A stretch of DNA of 64,000 nt from Parerythrobacter lutipelagi. Lineage in GTDB: Bacteria; Pseudomonadota; Alphaproteobacteria; Sphingomonadales; Sphingomonadaceae. Each line of letters opens with the position of its first letter. Position 1 is the stretch's first letter. The translations under genes were made by a program, and so were the position numbers. Below, piece after piece: positions 16,628-25,627 of this stretch. Location of the stretch: the NCBI RefSeq assembly GCF_005434975.1, contig NZ_SKCJ01000002.1, forward strand, positions 1-64,000, given 5' to 3'. Below the pieces are notes generated by a model that saw only the letters and a program-made list of their open reading frames with translations, made no database searches and was not told the origin of the DNA.

Positions 16628-17881
16628 CTAGCCGTTTTGCCGCATCGAATAGGGAACAACGCCTCTTTCGAACAGATCGACTTCGATCTGCTGGTCGCTT
16701 GGAGGATATGCGCGTTGGTCGCAGCCCGTTCGTGGGCAGATCCTGCATGATGCCCCGATCTCGGTGGCCACTCCAGCTGAGATCAGGTCGATACCGTCGG
16801 CGTAAACGAATTCGCTAGCATGCTCGACCTCGCAACCGAGCGCGACAGCATAACGGCGCGGATTCCGATCAAATCCTCCTGAGGCCTTGATCAGCCCTTT
16901 GGCCATGGAAACATAACGCACCCCATCGGGCGTCTCGGCCAGCTGGACCTGCACCCGATCGGGAATGGCCACGGCTTCATGGACGATCCACAGCGGGCAG
17001 GCACCGCCAAATCGCGCAAACTGCAGTCTGGTGGCGCTGTGACGCTTGGTGATGTTGCCCGCCATATCGACGCGGCAGAAGAAGACAGGCACGCCTCGGG
17101 AGCCCTCGCGTTGCAATGTCGACAGGCGATGACAGACCTGCTCGAAGCTTGCCCGATAGAGTAGCGTCAATCTGTCCACGTCGTGGCGTTCGGCGCGGGC
17201 CGCCTGCCTGAAATGCTCGTATGGCATCAGCATGGCCCCAGCTGCATAATTGGCGAGACCTACCTTGAGGAGTTCGCGCGCGGCCTGCGATCGAAGTTCG
17301 GCATCCGCAGCCACCTGAGTGATGGTCTCTCCCAGCGTCATCACTGCAATCTGGTAGGCAAGCTGGAAGCGGACTCCTGATGCCGGCTGGCCGGCATCGA
17401 TTACCAGCGCGCTCGCCTTTGTATCGAACTTGCGAACCCGGTCCGATCTCTCCAGAATTACCATGATCCCGTGCTGGGCAAGGAGATGCTGCCTCATGGC
17501 TGATCCGGTGAGGTGAGAATGCTCATCGACTAGTGAGTTCGCCAATCTCTCGGCGGCGCGGTCGAGACTGTCGACATAGTTGTTCGACAGGTGGAACCAG
17601 TCTCTCACTTCCTCCCATGGAAGCCGTGCGCCGGTCGAGTTGTCGGCAGATATGGCATCGTCAATCATGGCAAGGCGCTGCGAAGTCCGACGATAAAGCG
17701 AGTGCAAATCGACAAACCGTTTTGCAAAAGCAGGCTGCTGCTCAGCCAGACGCGTCAGATCGTCTGCGCCTATTTCGCCGTCAAACTGCGGATCGGCAAT
17801 TGCTTCGCGCAAAGCCACTGAAAGCCGCTCGGTATCGTCGGACTCGATATCCTGCCAATCGACGGGAAAGAAGGTCGCTGA
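16628..17881 (-). pseudogene. ScfR-like (short-chain fatty acyl) regulator lacking its N-terminal HTH
   Basis: Remnant of an XRE-family regulator with the ScfR/RamB layout, which control short-chain acyl-CoA metabolism. The surviving frame of about 417 codons, open from 17881, carries the central helical region and the peptidase-like block (NYAAGAMLMPYEHFRQAARA). The C-terminal DUF2083 has its cysteine motif CRICPRTGCDQRA. Family members begin with a helix-turn-helix of about 70 residues, and none is found in any frame upstream, where a TGA stops the frame at 17882-17884. A GTG at 17818 could start a 396-residue product. The break lies close to the repeat at 18055, suggesting a rearrangement scar. 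Confidence 0.7.
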
Positions 17882-18054
17882 TCAGGCAGGTCTGGCGTCG
17901 GCAAGTTTCGCGGGAGCCAGCCACATCGCCATGTCATGGTGACGTTTGATGCTTCGCCGAGCCCGAAAATGACGGCTGGACAGCCTCGATGATTGCACCT
18001 CAAAAGTGTCTGGATTCGCTATGATGGACCAACGCAATTCTGCCACTTTTTGCA

Positions 18055-18190
18055 GATTTGAGTCCCCAAAAAGGCATCGAACCAGTCACTTATAAGGAAT
18101 TTGAAGCCATTTTGGGGGCTTTTCTGAAAACCCGCATCAAATTATCACGCGAAATCAATCTGATAAGTCAATTGTGCGATGCCTCTTCTG
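18055..18190 (+). repeat. Island-flanking repeat, left copy (136 bp, MITE-like)
   Basis: Left member of a repeat pair; the other is at 55974-56111 in the same orientation. Both begin GATTYGAGTCCC, continue with AAAAAGGCATCGAACCA and end GATGCCTCTTCTG, with a diverged interior of nearly equal length. In this copy the first and last 31 bases (18066-18096 and 18160-18190) form an imperfect terminal inverted repeat with 23 of 31 matches. The preceding 173 bases (17882-18054) hold no gene I recognise. The repeat ends exactly where homology to nsrR begins. Confidence 0.75.
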
Positions 18191-18480
18191 CCGCCGGGTT
18201 TGTCGAGACGCAGCGCGGCAGAGGCGGAGGACTGCGCTTGGCTCGCCCTCCCTCGCAAATCAATGTCGGTGACGTGGTGCGGAAGCTGGAGAACACGACA
18301 GGCTTTGTTGCCTGCATGGGCGGCAAGGAAGACTGTGTTATTGACGGCGCTTGCGGCCTCAAGCCCGCATTATCGGGCGCTCTGAACGCTTTTCTGGCGC
18401 ATCTCGACCAATTCGATCTTGCGCAGATTACCGGATCACGGTCTCGCTTTCTCCAGCAGCTGGCTACTGAGAAAGCTTGA
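18191..18480 (+). pseudogene. Truncated nsrR/rrf2 paralog lacking its DNA-binding domain
   Basis: About 95 codons matching residues 49 to the end of the intact NsrR-like protein at 15616, roughly four-fifths identical by eye. All three cluster cysteines are kept (CMGGKEDCVIDGAC). The N-terminal helix-turn-helix is gone; in its place is the repeat 18055-18190, through which the frame happens to stay open to a TTG at 18058. Without the DNA-binding half it cannot act as an Rrf2 repressor. The following 152 bases (18481-18632) show nothing recognisable. Confidence 0.8.
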
Positions 18481-18632
18481 GAAGAGGACCATCGACGCTC
18501 CACTCCATCTCAAACACCTTCTTCATAAACAAGGTGGGCTCCGCTATCGTGTTCGCAGCTTAGCAGAAACTATTTTTGTGCATAATCACATGGCCGTTGC
18601 CGACGTGAGTTCTGCTACAAACCGCTAACACT

Positions 18633-19370
18633 CTAACGAAATTCGAGTTGCAGCGGACTTCCATTGCGCAGCCGCTCCGTATCAAGCGGGCGGGACTGCG
18701 CGGCTAAGCCGTCGAGAGTGGGGCGATCAGGGTCGATCACCGCCGACTGGATGGCATAGACTCCGCGATATCCGCGCTGGAAAAGATCGTTTGCCATCGC
18801 GACGATGGCTTCCTCGTCCAGCAGATCGGTGTGCACCGTGGTCCGCACGTCAAAAAGTATTTTCCCTTGCGTGCAAAGCAGGTCGAGCGTCGCCGAGAAG
18901 CGCGAATAGGCTGTTACCCCGGTGACCTTGTGAAAATGCGACCGAGGCGCCTTGTAATCGAGCGCGATACGGTCGACCAATTGTTCATCGAGCAGGCATT
19001 GAACAACGTCCGGCCTAAGGCCGTTAGTGTCGAGCTTGATCGCAAATCCCATCGATTTCACCTGAGCGGCGAAGCGCGCAAGATGCTTCCAACTTGTTGC
19101 CTCACCACCGGAGAACACTACACCGTCCAGTAATCCCTTACGGCGGGTCAGAAACTCGATCACCCGGTCTTCGTCGATGCTTCCCCTGCCCAGTACGATT
19201 TGCGGATTGTGGCAATATCCGCAGCGCATATTGCATCCTGCGATCCACAGGATGCAGGCAATACGATCTGGGAAATCGAGCATGGTGAAAGGCGTTACGG
19301 CATAAAAGGGCGTGGCGACACGGGTCGTCCCGTGCCGCGCATTCCTCTCCACTGGCGCAACAGCTCCCAT
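18633..19370 (-). CDS. nrdG: Anaerobic ribonucleotide reductase activating protein (radical SAM)
   Basis: Generates the glycyl radical on NrdD using S-adenosylmethionine and an iron-sulfur cluster. The product has 245 residues. The radical-SAM motif CNMRCGYC (Cys46, 50, 53) is followed by HNPQIVLG, the GG(E)-type SAM segment VVFSGGEAT and KLDTNG. ATG 19370 starts two bases after the nrdD stop, so nrdD and nrdG form one unit. An upstream in-frame start would lie inside nrdD. Confidence 0.9.
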   Translation of the reverse strand: MGAVAPVERNARHGTTRVATPFYAVTPFTMLDFPDRIACILWIAGCNMRCGYCHNPQIVLGRGSIDEDRVIEFLTRRKGLLDGVVFSGGEATSWKHLARFAAQVKSMGFAIKLDTNGLRPDVVQCLLDEQLVDRIALDYKAPRSHFHKVTGVTAYSRFSATLDLLCTQGKILFDVRTTVHTDLLDEEAIVAMANDLFQRGYRGVYAIQSAVIDPDRPTLDGLAAQSRPLDTERLRNGSPLQLEFR

Positions 19371-19371
19371 T

Positions 19372-21393
19372 TCAGCGTTGTGGTGCGAACAAATCGCCGA
19401 CCATGGCAGCATCTTCGGTAAAGTGGCGGCGCTGCCGGTGTTCACCCTGCTTACCCTTGTTGAAGCTGTCCACGGGCCGGAAATAACCCATCACCCGGGT
19501 CCAGACTTTGGTCCGTTCTCCGCATTCGGGACATTCAGGCTGTTCGCCATCGAGATAGCCATGCGTGTCACAGACTGAAAATACCGGCGTGAGCGTGACA
19601 TAGGGCAGACGGTAATTGCTCAGTACCTTTTTCAGGAAATTACGGGCCGCGTCCGCGCTCGAGAGCTTCTCGTTCATATAGAGATGGAGCACCGTTCCGC
19701 CGGTATATTTGCATTGCAAATCATTCTGCAGTTCCAATGCCTCGAACGGGTCATCAGTGTGTTCGACGGGGATCTGCGAGGAATTCGTGTAGTAGATGTT
19801 TTCATCGCTGCCCGCCTGAAGAATGTCTGGAAACCGTTTAGCATCTTCCTTGGCAAACCGGTAGGTGGTGCCTTCCGCCGGGGTTGCTTCCAGATTGTAG
19901 AGGTTGCCGGTTTGCTCCTGAAAGCCGACCAGCCGTTCGCGCATATGGTCAAGGATCGCCAGCGCCATATCGATACCGCCCTGCTGTGTCAGGTCAGACG
20001 CGTCCTCAGTGAAGTTGCGAACCATTTCGTTCATTCCGTTGACCCCGATGGTCGAGAAATGGTTCCGCAGGAATGGCAAATAGCGCGCCGTGAATGGATA
20101 AAGCCCGCGATCATACATCTGTTGCACAAAGGCGCGCTTTTTCTCCAGCGTGGACTGCGCGATATCCATCAGCCGGTCGAGCTCCGCCATCAGTCCGGGC
20201 AGGTCTCCTCTGAAACGGTATCCGAGCGCCGCCATGTTGATGGTGACAACCCCCAGCGATCCGGTCATCTCCGCTGATCCGAACAGACCATTTCCGCGTT
20301 TCAGCAATTCGCGCAGATCCAGCTGGAGGCGGCAGCACATCGAGCGAACAGCGCCGGGCGAATACGCCTCGGGATTGGGGCGTCGCTCGCCCGTGACGGG
20401 GTCGCGCAGGTACTGGCTACCAATGAAATTCTGGAAATATGAAGAACCAACTTTGGCAGCATTTTCAAAGATCGCAATTGCAACCTTGCTGTCCCATTGG
20501 AAATCCTCGGTGATGTTTACCGTCGGGATCGGAAAGGTGAACGGTTGTCCCGTGGCGTCGCCTTCCGTCATCACTTCATAGTAAGCGAGATTGATCAGCT
20601 CCATTTCCGGCTCGAAATGAGCAAAGGACATGTCTTCCAGATTGCGTAGCCCCATGTCGCGCGTCTGTGCCTGCGCGAGCAGCTCTTCGTTCCTGATCCC
20701 TTTGAACAAATGCTCGTCTCTGTATGTCGGATATAGCTCACGCAAATCGTCTGGCACCACGATATCGAGCGTGATGTTGGTGAAGGGGGACTGCCCCCAC
20801 CGTGCCGGTACATTGAGATTGTAGACGAATTGCCGGATCGCCTTTTTGACCTCGGCGAAGCTCAGATTGTCATAGAAGACGTAGGGCGCAAGATAGGTGT
20901 CGAAGCTTGAAAAAGCCTGAGCACCAGCCCACTCGGATTGAAGGATGCCGAGGAAATTGCTCATCTGCCCCAGCGCTTCTCGGAAATGCCGCGGCGGGCG
21001 TGAGGATACGCGGCCAGCGACCCCGTTAAACCCATCGTTGAGGAGCGCACGCAAGGACCAGCCCGCGCAATAGCCGGTCAGGCAGTCGAGATCATGGATA
21101 TGGATGTCGCCCTGGCGATGGGCCAGACCTTCTTCAGGGGCGTAGATTTCGTCGAGCCAGTAATTGGCGATCACCTTACCTGCCACATTGCTTATCAATC
21201 CGGCATGCGAGTAACCGACATTGGCATTTGCCTTGATCCGCCAATCGGCACCAGAGATATATTCGCCGACAGTATCCGAACAATCGATCTTGCTCCCCGA
21301 CCAGACTGGGCCTGGCATTGGGTCGCCAAAACCCAATTGATCATTAGCCGCAATTGCATCGCCGAAGTTCTTCTCTTGCAGTTCAAGTGTCAT
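19372..21393 (-). CDS. nrdD: Class III anaerobic ribonucleoside-triphosphate reductase
   Basis: Oxygen-sensitive glycyl-radical enzyme that makes deoxynucleotides without oxygen. The product has 673 residues. The chain runs from DTVGEYISGADWRIKANANVG through NIPTVNITEDF-like segments (IPTVNITEDF) to the zinc site with C-x2-H and CPECG. The glycyl-radical region is RVMGYFRPV, near the C-terminus. No N-terminal ATP-cone is evident, so allosteric control may be reduced. I chose ATG 21393, with GGGAGG about ten bases upstream. An FNR box at 21497 lies upstream, fitting anaerobic induction. Confidence 0.93.
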   Translation of the reverse strand: MTLELQEKNFGDAIAANDQLGFGDPMPGPVWSGSKIDCSDTVGEYISGADWRIKANANVGYSHAGLISNVAGKVIANYWLDEIYAPEEGLAHRQGDIHIHDLDCLTGYCAGWSLRALLNDGFNGVAGRVSSRPPRHFREALGQMSNFLGILQSEWAGAQAFSSFDTYLAPYVFYDNLSFAEVKKAIRQFVYNLNVPARWGQSPFTNITLDIVVPDDLRELYPTYRDEHLFKGIRNEELLAQAQTRDMGLRNLEDMSFAHFEPEMELINLAYYEVMTEGDATGQPFTFPIPTVNITEDFQWDSKVAIAIFENAAKVGSSYFQNFIGSQYLRDPVTGERRPNPEAYSPGAVRSMCCRLQLDLRELLKRGNGLFGSAEMTGSLGVVTINMAALGYRFRGDLPGLMAELDRLMDIAQSTLEKKRAFVQQMYDRGLYPFTARYLPFLRNHFSTIGVNGMNEMVRNFTEDASDLTQQGGIDMALAILDHMRERLVGFQEQTGNLYNLEATPAEGTTYRFAKEDAKRFPDILQAGSDENIYYTNSSQIPVEHTDDPFEALELQNDLQCKYTGGTVLHLYMNEKLSSADAARNFLKKVLSNYRLPYVTLTPVFSVCDTHGYLDGEQPECPECGERTKVWTRVMGYFRPVDSFNKGKQGEHRQRRHFTEDAAMVGDLFAPQR

Positions 21394-21496
21394 AATCGCT
21401 TTTCCTCCCGACAGTGGCGCGACCGCGGATTGCGCCGCCAAACCACAAGATGTTGTGTTGCGCACGTATGCTTAAGCACAAAATTCCGAGGCTCAT

Positions 21497-21510
21497 TTGA
21501 TAAATGTCAA
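21497..21510. promoter_or_regulatory. FNR-type box upstream of nrdD
   Basis: TTGATAAATGTCAA matches the FNR/FixK consensus TTGAT-N4-ATCAA with one change. It lies 104 bases upstream of the nrdD start. Class II geometry (box centred at -41.5) would start transcription near 21462, leaving a leader of about 70 bases. Confidence 0.7.
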
Positions 21511-21556
21511 ACCGAGAAGGTTTTTGGGAGAAGTTCAGGGCGATGACCTCCTACCT

Positions 21557-21570
21557 TTGATTTTGGTCAA
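21557..21570. promoter_or_regulatory. FNR-type box upstream of the 2-oxo acid decarboxylase
   Basis: TTGATTTTGGTCAA is a good FNR/FixK site whose centre lies 82.5 bases upstream of the TTG start at 21646. A class II promoter would start near 21605, where CATAGC is a possible -10 element. It is the second box in the divergent nrdD / decarboxylase intergenic region. Confidence 0.7.
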
Positions 21571-21645
21571 GGAGAGCCCGGCAGTTGGCCACCATAGCTG
21601 CGCCAGCGATGCTCTCCCGAGCACGCCGTTTGGAAGGAAATCTCA

Positions 21646-23280
21646 TTGTCAGAAACGCTCGGAACTGTCCTTCTGAACGCGATGAAAGAACGCGGAGCGG
21701 ACCGCATCTTCGGGCTCCCCGGCGATTTCGTCCTGCCATTTTTCCGCACTATTGCCGAAAGCGGCATCCTTCCCTTGCACACGCTCAGCCATGAGCCCTC
21801 TGTTGGCTATGCGGCAGATGCGGCCGGACGGATTGGTAGTTCGCTGGGCGTAGCGGTGGTGACCTATGGCGCGGGCGCTCTTAACATGGTTAATGCCGTG
21901 GCGCAGGCCTATGCGGAGAAGTCTCCACTGGTGGTCATATCGGGGGGACCGGGGGCCGACGAGGGCAAACTCGGGCTCAGCCTCCACCACCAGGTGAAGA
22001 CGTTGAGCTCGCAATTCGAGATCTTTCGCGAACTGACCTGTGCGCAATGCATTTTGAACGATCTCGAAACCGCTCCAATCGAAATTGCCAGAGTGCTCAA
22101 TACGGCGCTGAGCCTCTCACGCCCTGTCTACATCGAGATCTCCCGTGATCTGGTCGATCAGCCTTGCGCGTCAGCCCCGGCCATAGCGTTGCCGGCGGCT
22201 AATCACGATGCAGCGCGCGCCTGTGCCAAGGAAGTGCTCGACAGACTGCGCTCGGCAAAGTCGCCCGCAATTCTGGTGGGCGTCGAGGCGCGCCGATATG
22301 GTCTTGAAGACAAGATCGCGAGCCTTTGCCGAAAACTGGGGGTGCCAGTCGCAACCAGCTTCATGGGGCGCGGGCTGTTTGCCGACTTCACACTTCCATT
22401 GCTGGGGCCATATCTCGGCTCCGCAGGTGACATGAATATTGCGAGCGCAATTGAAGGTGCAGACTGCTTGCTGATGCTAGGTGTTATTACATGCGACACC
22501 AATTTCGGTGTCTCCGGTCGTGCCATAGATATGCGAGCTTCTATCCGTGCCCTGGATCGTACGGTTGTACTCGGCCATCACCTCTATCCGGACGTTTCTC
22601 TTGAGGCACTGGTTGATGCCCTGCTCGAAATTGCTGAGACAATCGGCGTTCCGGAGCCGCAACCGGAACCTGTCTACGCGACCGGATTGCCCGACGACGA
22701 AACGCCCTTGGAACCAACGCATATCGCGATTGCCGTCAATGATCTCTTTAATAGCAAAGGATCGTCTCCGATCGCAGCCGATGTTGGCGATAGTCTGTTC
22801 ATCGGGTTGGAGATTGCGGACACGGCGCTGGTCGCGCCGGGTTATTATGCCTCGATGGGAATGGGAGTTCCGGCAGGCCTTGCGATCAATGCCGTTACCG
22901 GGCGTCGCCCGATCGTTCTCGTCGGTGATGGCGCATTTCAGATGACCGGCTGGGAGTTGGGAAACTGCCGGAAATATGGCTGGTCTCCAATTGTCATCGT
23001 CCTGAACAACCAGAGCTGGGAAATGCTCCGCGGGTTTCAGCCCAATCAGACTTATCACGATCTGGATGACTGGCACTTTGCCGACATCGCTCCGTCGCTT
23101 GGCGGCCGCGGGATCAGGGTAGAGACCTGCGCTGAACTGAAGCGTGCGCTGGATCTGGCCATAGATGATGAGAGTAGCTTCTATCTGATCGAAGCGATGT
23201 TGCCTCGCAGTAGAACATCCATGTCTCTGCATAAATTCACGCGGGCGATGCGCAACCTCTCAGCGATGAAGAATGAATAA
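21646..23280 (+). CDS. Thiamine diphosphate-dependent 2-oxo acid decarboxylase (phenylpyruvate/indolepyruvate/pyruvate decarboxylase family)
   Basis: Decarboxylates a 2-oxo acid to an aldehyde. The product has 544 residues. The PYR domain has the activating Glu50 in HEPS and the decarboxylase pair His114-His115 in LSLHHQVKT, which is absent from acetolactate synthases. The PP domain carries GDSLF and the ThDP/metal motif GDG (427-429) to NN (454-455). The HHQVKTLSSQFEIFRELT stretch resembles phenylpyruvate decarboxylases more than PDC; the true substrate is not decided by sequence. The start is TTG 21646, with GGAAGG eight bases before it. FNR control suggests a fermentative or redox role. 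Confidence 0.82.
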   Translation: MSETLGTVLLNAMKERGADRIFGLPGDFVLPFFRTIAESGILPLHTLSHEPSVGYAADAAGRIGSSLGVAVVTYGAGALNMVNAVAQAYAEKSPLVVISGGPGADEGKLGLSLHHQVKTLSSQFEIFRELTCAQCILNDLETAPIEIARVLNTALSLSRPVYIEISRDLVDQPCASAPAIALPAANHDAARACAKEVLDRLRSAKSPAILVGVEARRYGLEDKIASLCRKLGVPVATSFMGRGLFADFTLPLLGPYLGSAGDMNIASAIEGADCLLMLGVITCDTNFGVSGRAIDMRASIRALDRTVVLGHHLYPDVSLEALVDALLEIAETIGVPEPQPEPVYATGLPDDETPLEPTHIAIAVNDLFNSKGSSPIAADVGDSLFIGLEIADTALVAPGYYASMGMGVPAGLAINAVTGRRPIVLVGDGAFQMTGWELGNCRKYGWSPIVIVLNNQSWEMLRGFQPNQTYHDLDDWHFADIAPSLGGRGIRVETCAELKRALDLAIDDESSFYLIEAMLPRSRTSMSLHKFTRAMRNLSAMKNE

Positions 23281-23325
23281 CGGTGTTCAGCCTCATTTGA
23301 GTAGCGGTTTCTGCGATTGCCAGCG

Positions 23326-24945
23326 TCATCCCTCTATGGGCATTGCTCGCTCGACGATTGCGCGCGTGTCGATCACGGCGTCCGATCCACCATAGGCAAG
23401 AGATGGCCGGGCAAGACGCAATCGGCAAAACGCTTCGGCGAGCGGACTATTCGCATTGATGAGAGCCGCGCCTTGGGCCGCTAGAGCCAGCCGTTCGACG
23501 GTGTTACGCGCATGGTGCTCGCTAGCATCATCGAACCGGAGGGTGTCGGCCCATTTGTCATAGGCTGCATAGCGTCCGCGCGCTTTGGCGAGAAACGTCT
23601 GCAAGGCGTCCAGCGCATCTGGCTCGCGGCCTAACGCTCGCATGACATCAAGCGCGATGACATTGCCTGAGCCTTCCCAGATTGCGTTCAAAGGCGATTG
23701 CCGGAACAGGCGCGGCATCGGCCCGTCCTCGACGTAACCGCCGCCGCCCAGACATTCCATCGCCTCGTAAACCATTCCCGGCGCGCGCTTGCAGACCCAG
23801 TATTTTGCGATTGGCGTCAGCAGACGTGCGAGCGGTTCCTTCTGGTCGAACGCAGCCGCCAGTCGAAAAGCAAGCGCGGTTGCCGCCTCGCTCTCAACCG
23901 CCAGATCAGCCAGCACCGCTGCCATCGCCGGCTGATCTGCGAGCATACGCTGAAAGGCAGAGCGATGATGGGTGTGCCATAGCGCCTCGGCAAGTGCCGC
24001 GCGCATTGTAGCAGCAGAGCCAACAACGCAGTCAAGCCGGGTGTGCTGAACCATTTGGAGGATAGTTGAGACGCCGCGGCCCTCTTCCCCGATACGCTCA
24101 GCGTAGGCACCACGATATTCGACCTCCGACGACGCGTTGGAACGATCACCAAGCTTGTTCTTGAGCCGCATGATCTGGAAGCCAGCATTGCGTTCGCCGT
24201 CTGGCGTCCAGCGGGGCACGAGGAAGCAGGTAAGGCCAGATGGGGTGTAGGCCAGCGTAAGGAATGCATCGCACATCGGTGCTGAACAGAACCATTTGTG
24301 CCCGGTTAACCGGTAGGCGCCATCAGCAGTCTCGGCTTTCGTTGTGTTTGCCCGAACATCAGAACCGCCCTGCTTTTCGGTCATCGCCATACCGATGGTC
24401 ACACCGGTCTTCTTTGATGCCGGACGATTGGAGGGATCATACCGCGACGCTGTAATCCTGGGCACCCAATTCATCCCGACTTCAGGATCGAGGTTCAGCG
24501 CTGCAACAGCCGCATATGTCATCGTCATCGGGCAACTTGTCCCGGCATCTGTCTGGCCCGACAGAAAGCTCAGGGTGGCATGGAGGGTGTGCCCCGCCTC
24601 GGTCCCGTCCCATGCGACTGATGCCACGCCTGCGTCCAGTCCAAGCGCCATCAGGTGATGATAATCCGGATGAAACCGCACTTCGTCGATGCGATGCCCG
24701 AAACGGTCATGGGTCTCAAGCACTGGCGGTGATCGGTTCGCTTCAATGCCCCAGTCGATGACTTCAGCCGAGCCTGTGCGGTCTCCAAACCTCTCTAACT
24801 TGTCGAGATGACGGCCAGCACCGGCCATAACGACAGCTTCGTGCAGCGCCCGATCCGATCGAAACCGGTTGAAATTCTTCAATGGGGGAGGCTGGTTAGT
24901 GACCTCGTGTGTGCCGAGTGTTTCGATCGGGCGGACGGGTGCCAT
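23326..24945 (-). CDS. aidB: AidB-like acyl-CoA dehydrogenase family flavoprotein
   Basis: FAD protein of the AidB branch of acyl-CoA dehydrogenases, linked in E. coli to alkylation and nitrosation defence and to anaerobic growth. The product has 539 residues, matching AidB's 541. Landmarks are TNQPPPLKNFN at the start, DEVRFHPDYH, CPMTMTYAA, GMAMTEKQGGSDVRANTTKA, KNKLGDRSNASSEVE and IWEGSGNVIALDV. The acyl-CoA dehydrogenase catalytic base position is not evident, as in AidB. ATG 24945 follows AAGGAG by ten bases. It runs convergently with the decarboxylase gene. Confidence 0.9.
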   Translation of the reverse strand: MAPVRPIETLGTHEVTNQPPPLKNFNRFRSDRALHEAVVMAGAGRHLDKLERFGDRTGSAEVIDWGIEANRSPPVLETHDRFGHRIDEVRFHPDYHHLMALGLDAGVASVAWDGTEAGHTLHATLSFLSGQTDAGTSCPMTMTYAAVAALNLDPEVGMNWVPRITASRYDPSNRPASKKTGVTIGMAMTEKQGGSDVRANTTKAETADGAYRLTGHKWFCSAPMCDAFLTLAYTPSGLTCFLVPRWTPDGERNAGFQIMRLKNKLGDRSNASSEVEYRGAYAERIGEEGRGVSTILQMVQHTRLDCVVGSAATMRAALAEALWHTHHRSAFQRMLADQPAMAAVLADLAVESEAATALAFRLAAAFDQKEPLARLLTPIAKYWVCKRAPGMVYEAMECLGGGGYVEDGPMPRLFRQSPLNAIWEGSGNVIALDVMRALGREPDALDALQTFLAKARGRYAAYDKWADTLRFDDASEHHARNTVERLALAAQGAALINANSPLAEAFCRLRLARPSLAYGGSDAVIDTRAIVERAMPIEG

Positions 24946-25000
24946 ACCTGTTATACTCCTTCGGGAAACATACTTCGCTTTCCCCCAAGACTAAGAACCG

Positions 25001-25618
25001 TCACTTGTCCGGCTCGAGGAAATCCACCTTGCCGCTATCGAGATGATAGAATGCTCCCACCACTTTGAGCATCCCGCTCTGCTGGGGCTCGAGCAGGGCA
25101 GGAGAGGCTTCTTCGCGCAATTCGTTTACCACGCGGCGAACATTTGAAAGCGCTGCGGAATCGACGATGTTGTCGGCCCAGGGATCGGTCTCGAGCACGG
25201 CAGGCAGCAGTGACTGAAGCACTTTTGCAATGTTGCCGGAGAAACTGGCCTGACCGCGCGCAAGCGAGACGGCGGCGTTCAGCGCTCCGCAGGCCTCATG
25301 GCCCATCACGACGATCAGCGGAACTTGAAGATGGGCCACCGCGAACTCCAGGCTACCGAGTGCTGTGGCGCAGAGCGTGTTGCCTGCATTGCGGATAATG
25401 AAGAGTTCGCCCAGCCCCCGCTCGAACAGCAGCTCTGGCGGGACGCGCGAATCCGAGCAGCTCAAGTAGGCAGCAAAAGGACGCTGAGCGGCTGCAATCT
25501 CGAGACGCCGCATTCGGTCCATTATAGGTTCATAGGATGTATCCTCCAGAAAACGTCGATTGCCCTCTTTTAGCAGGTCAAGCGCTTGATCCGGGGCGAG
25601 TGCGGGCTCATCAGGCAT
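25001..25618 (-). CDS. Beta-class carbonic anhydrase
   Basis: Zinc enzyme interconverting CO2 and bicarbonate in the cytoplasm. The product has 205 residues with the full beta-class site: Cys54, Asp56 and Arg58 in CSDSR, then His107 and Cys110 in GHEACGA. It lies nine bases downstream of the nnrS-like gene on the same strand and probably shares its transcript. Why it accompanies NnrS is unknown; bicarbonate supply for anaplerosis during anaerobic growth is possible. Confidence 0.92.
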   Translation of the reverse strand: MPDEPALAPDQALDLLKEGNRRFLEDTSYEPIMDRMRRLEIAAAQRPFAAYLSCSDSRVPPELLFERGLGELFIIRNAGNTLCATALGSLEFAVAHLQVPLIVVMGHEACGALNAAVSLARGQASFSGNIAKVLQSLLPAVLETDPWADNIVDSAALSNVRRVVNELREEASPALLEPQQSGMLKVVGAFYHLDSGKVDFLEPDK

Positions 25619-25627
25619 AAGTCGTCG

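Noticed and set aside
18058-18480. Functional Rrf2-type regulator starting at TTG 18058
   Set aside because: The first 45 codons are the repeat element, not a helix-turn-helix; only the C-terminal half is Rrf2-like.
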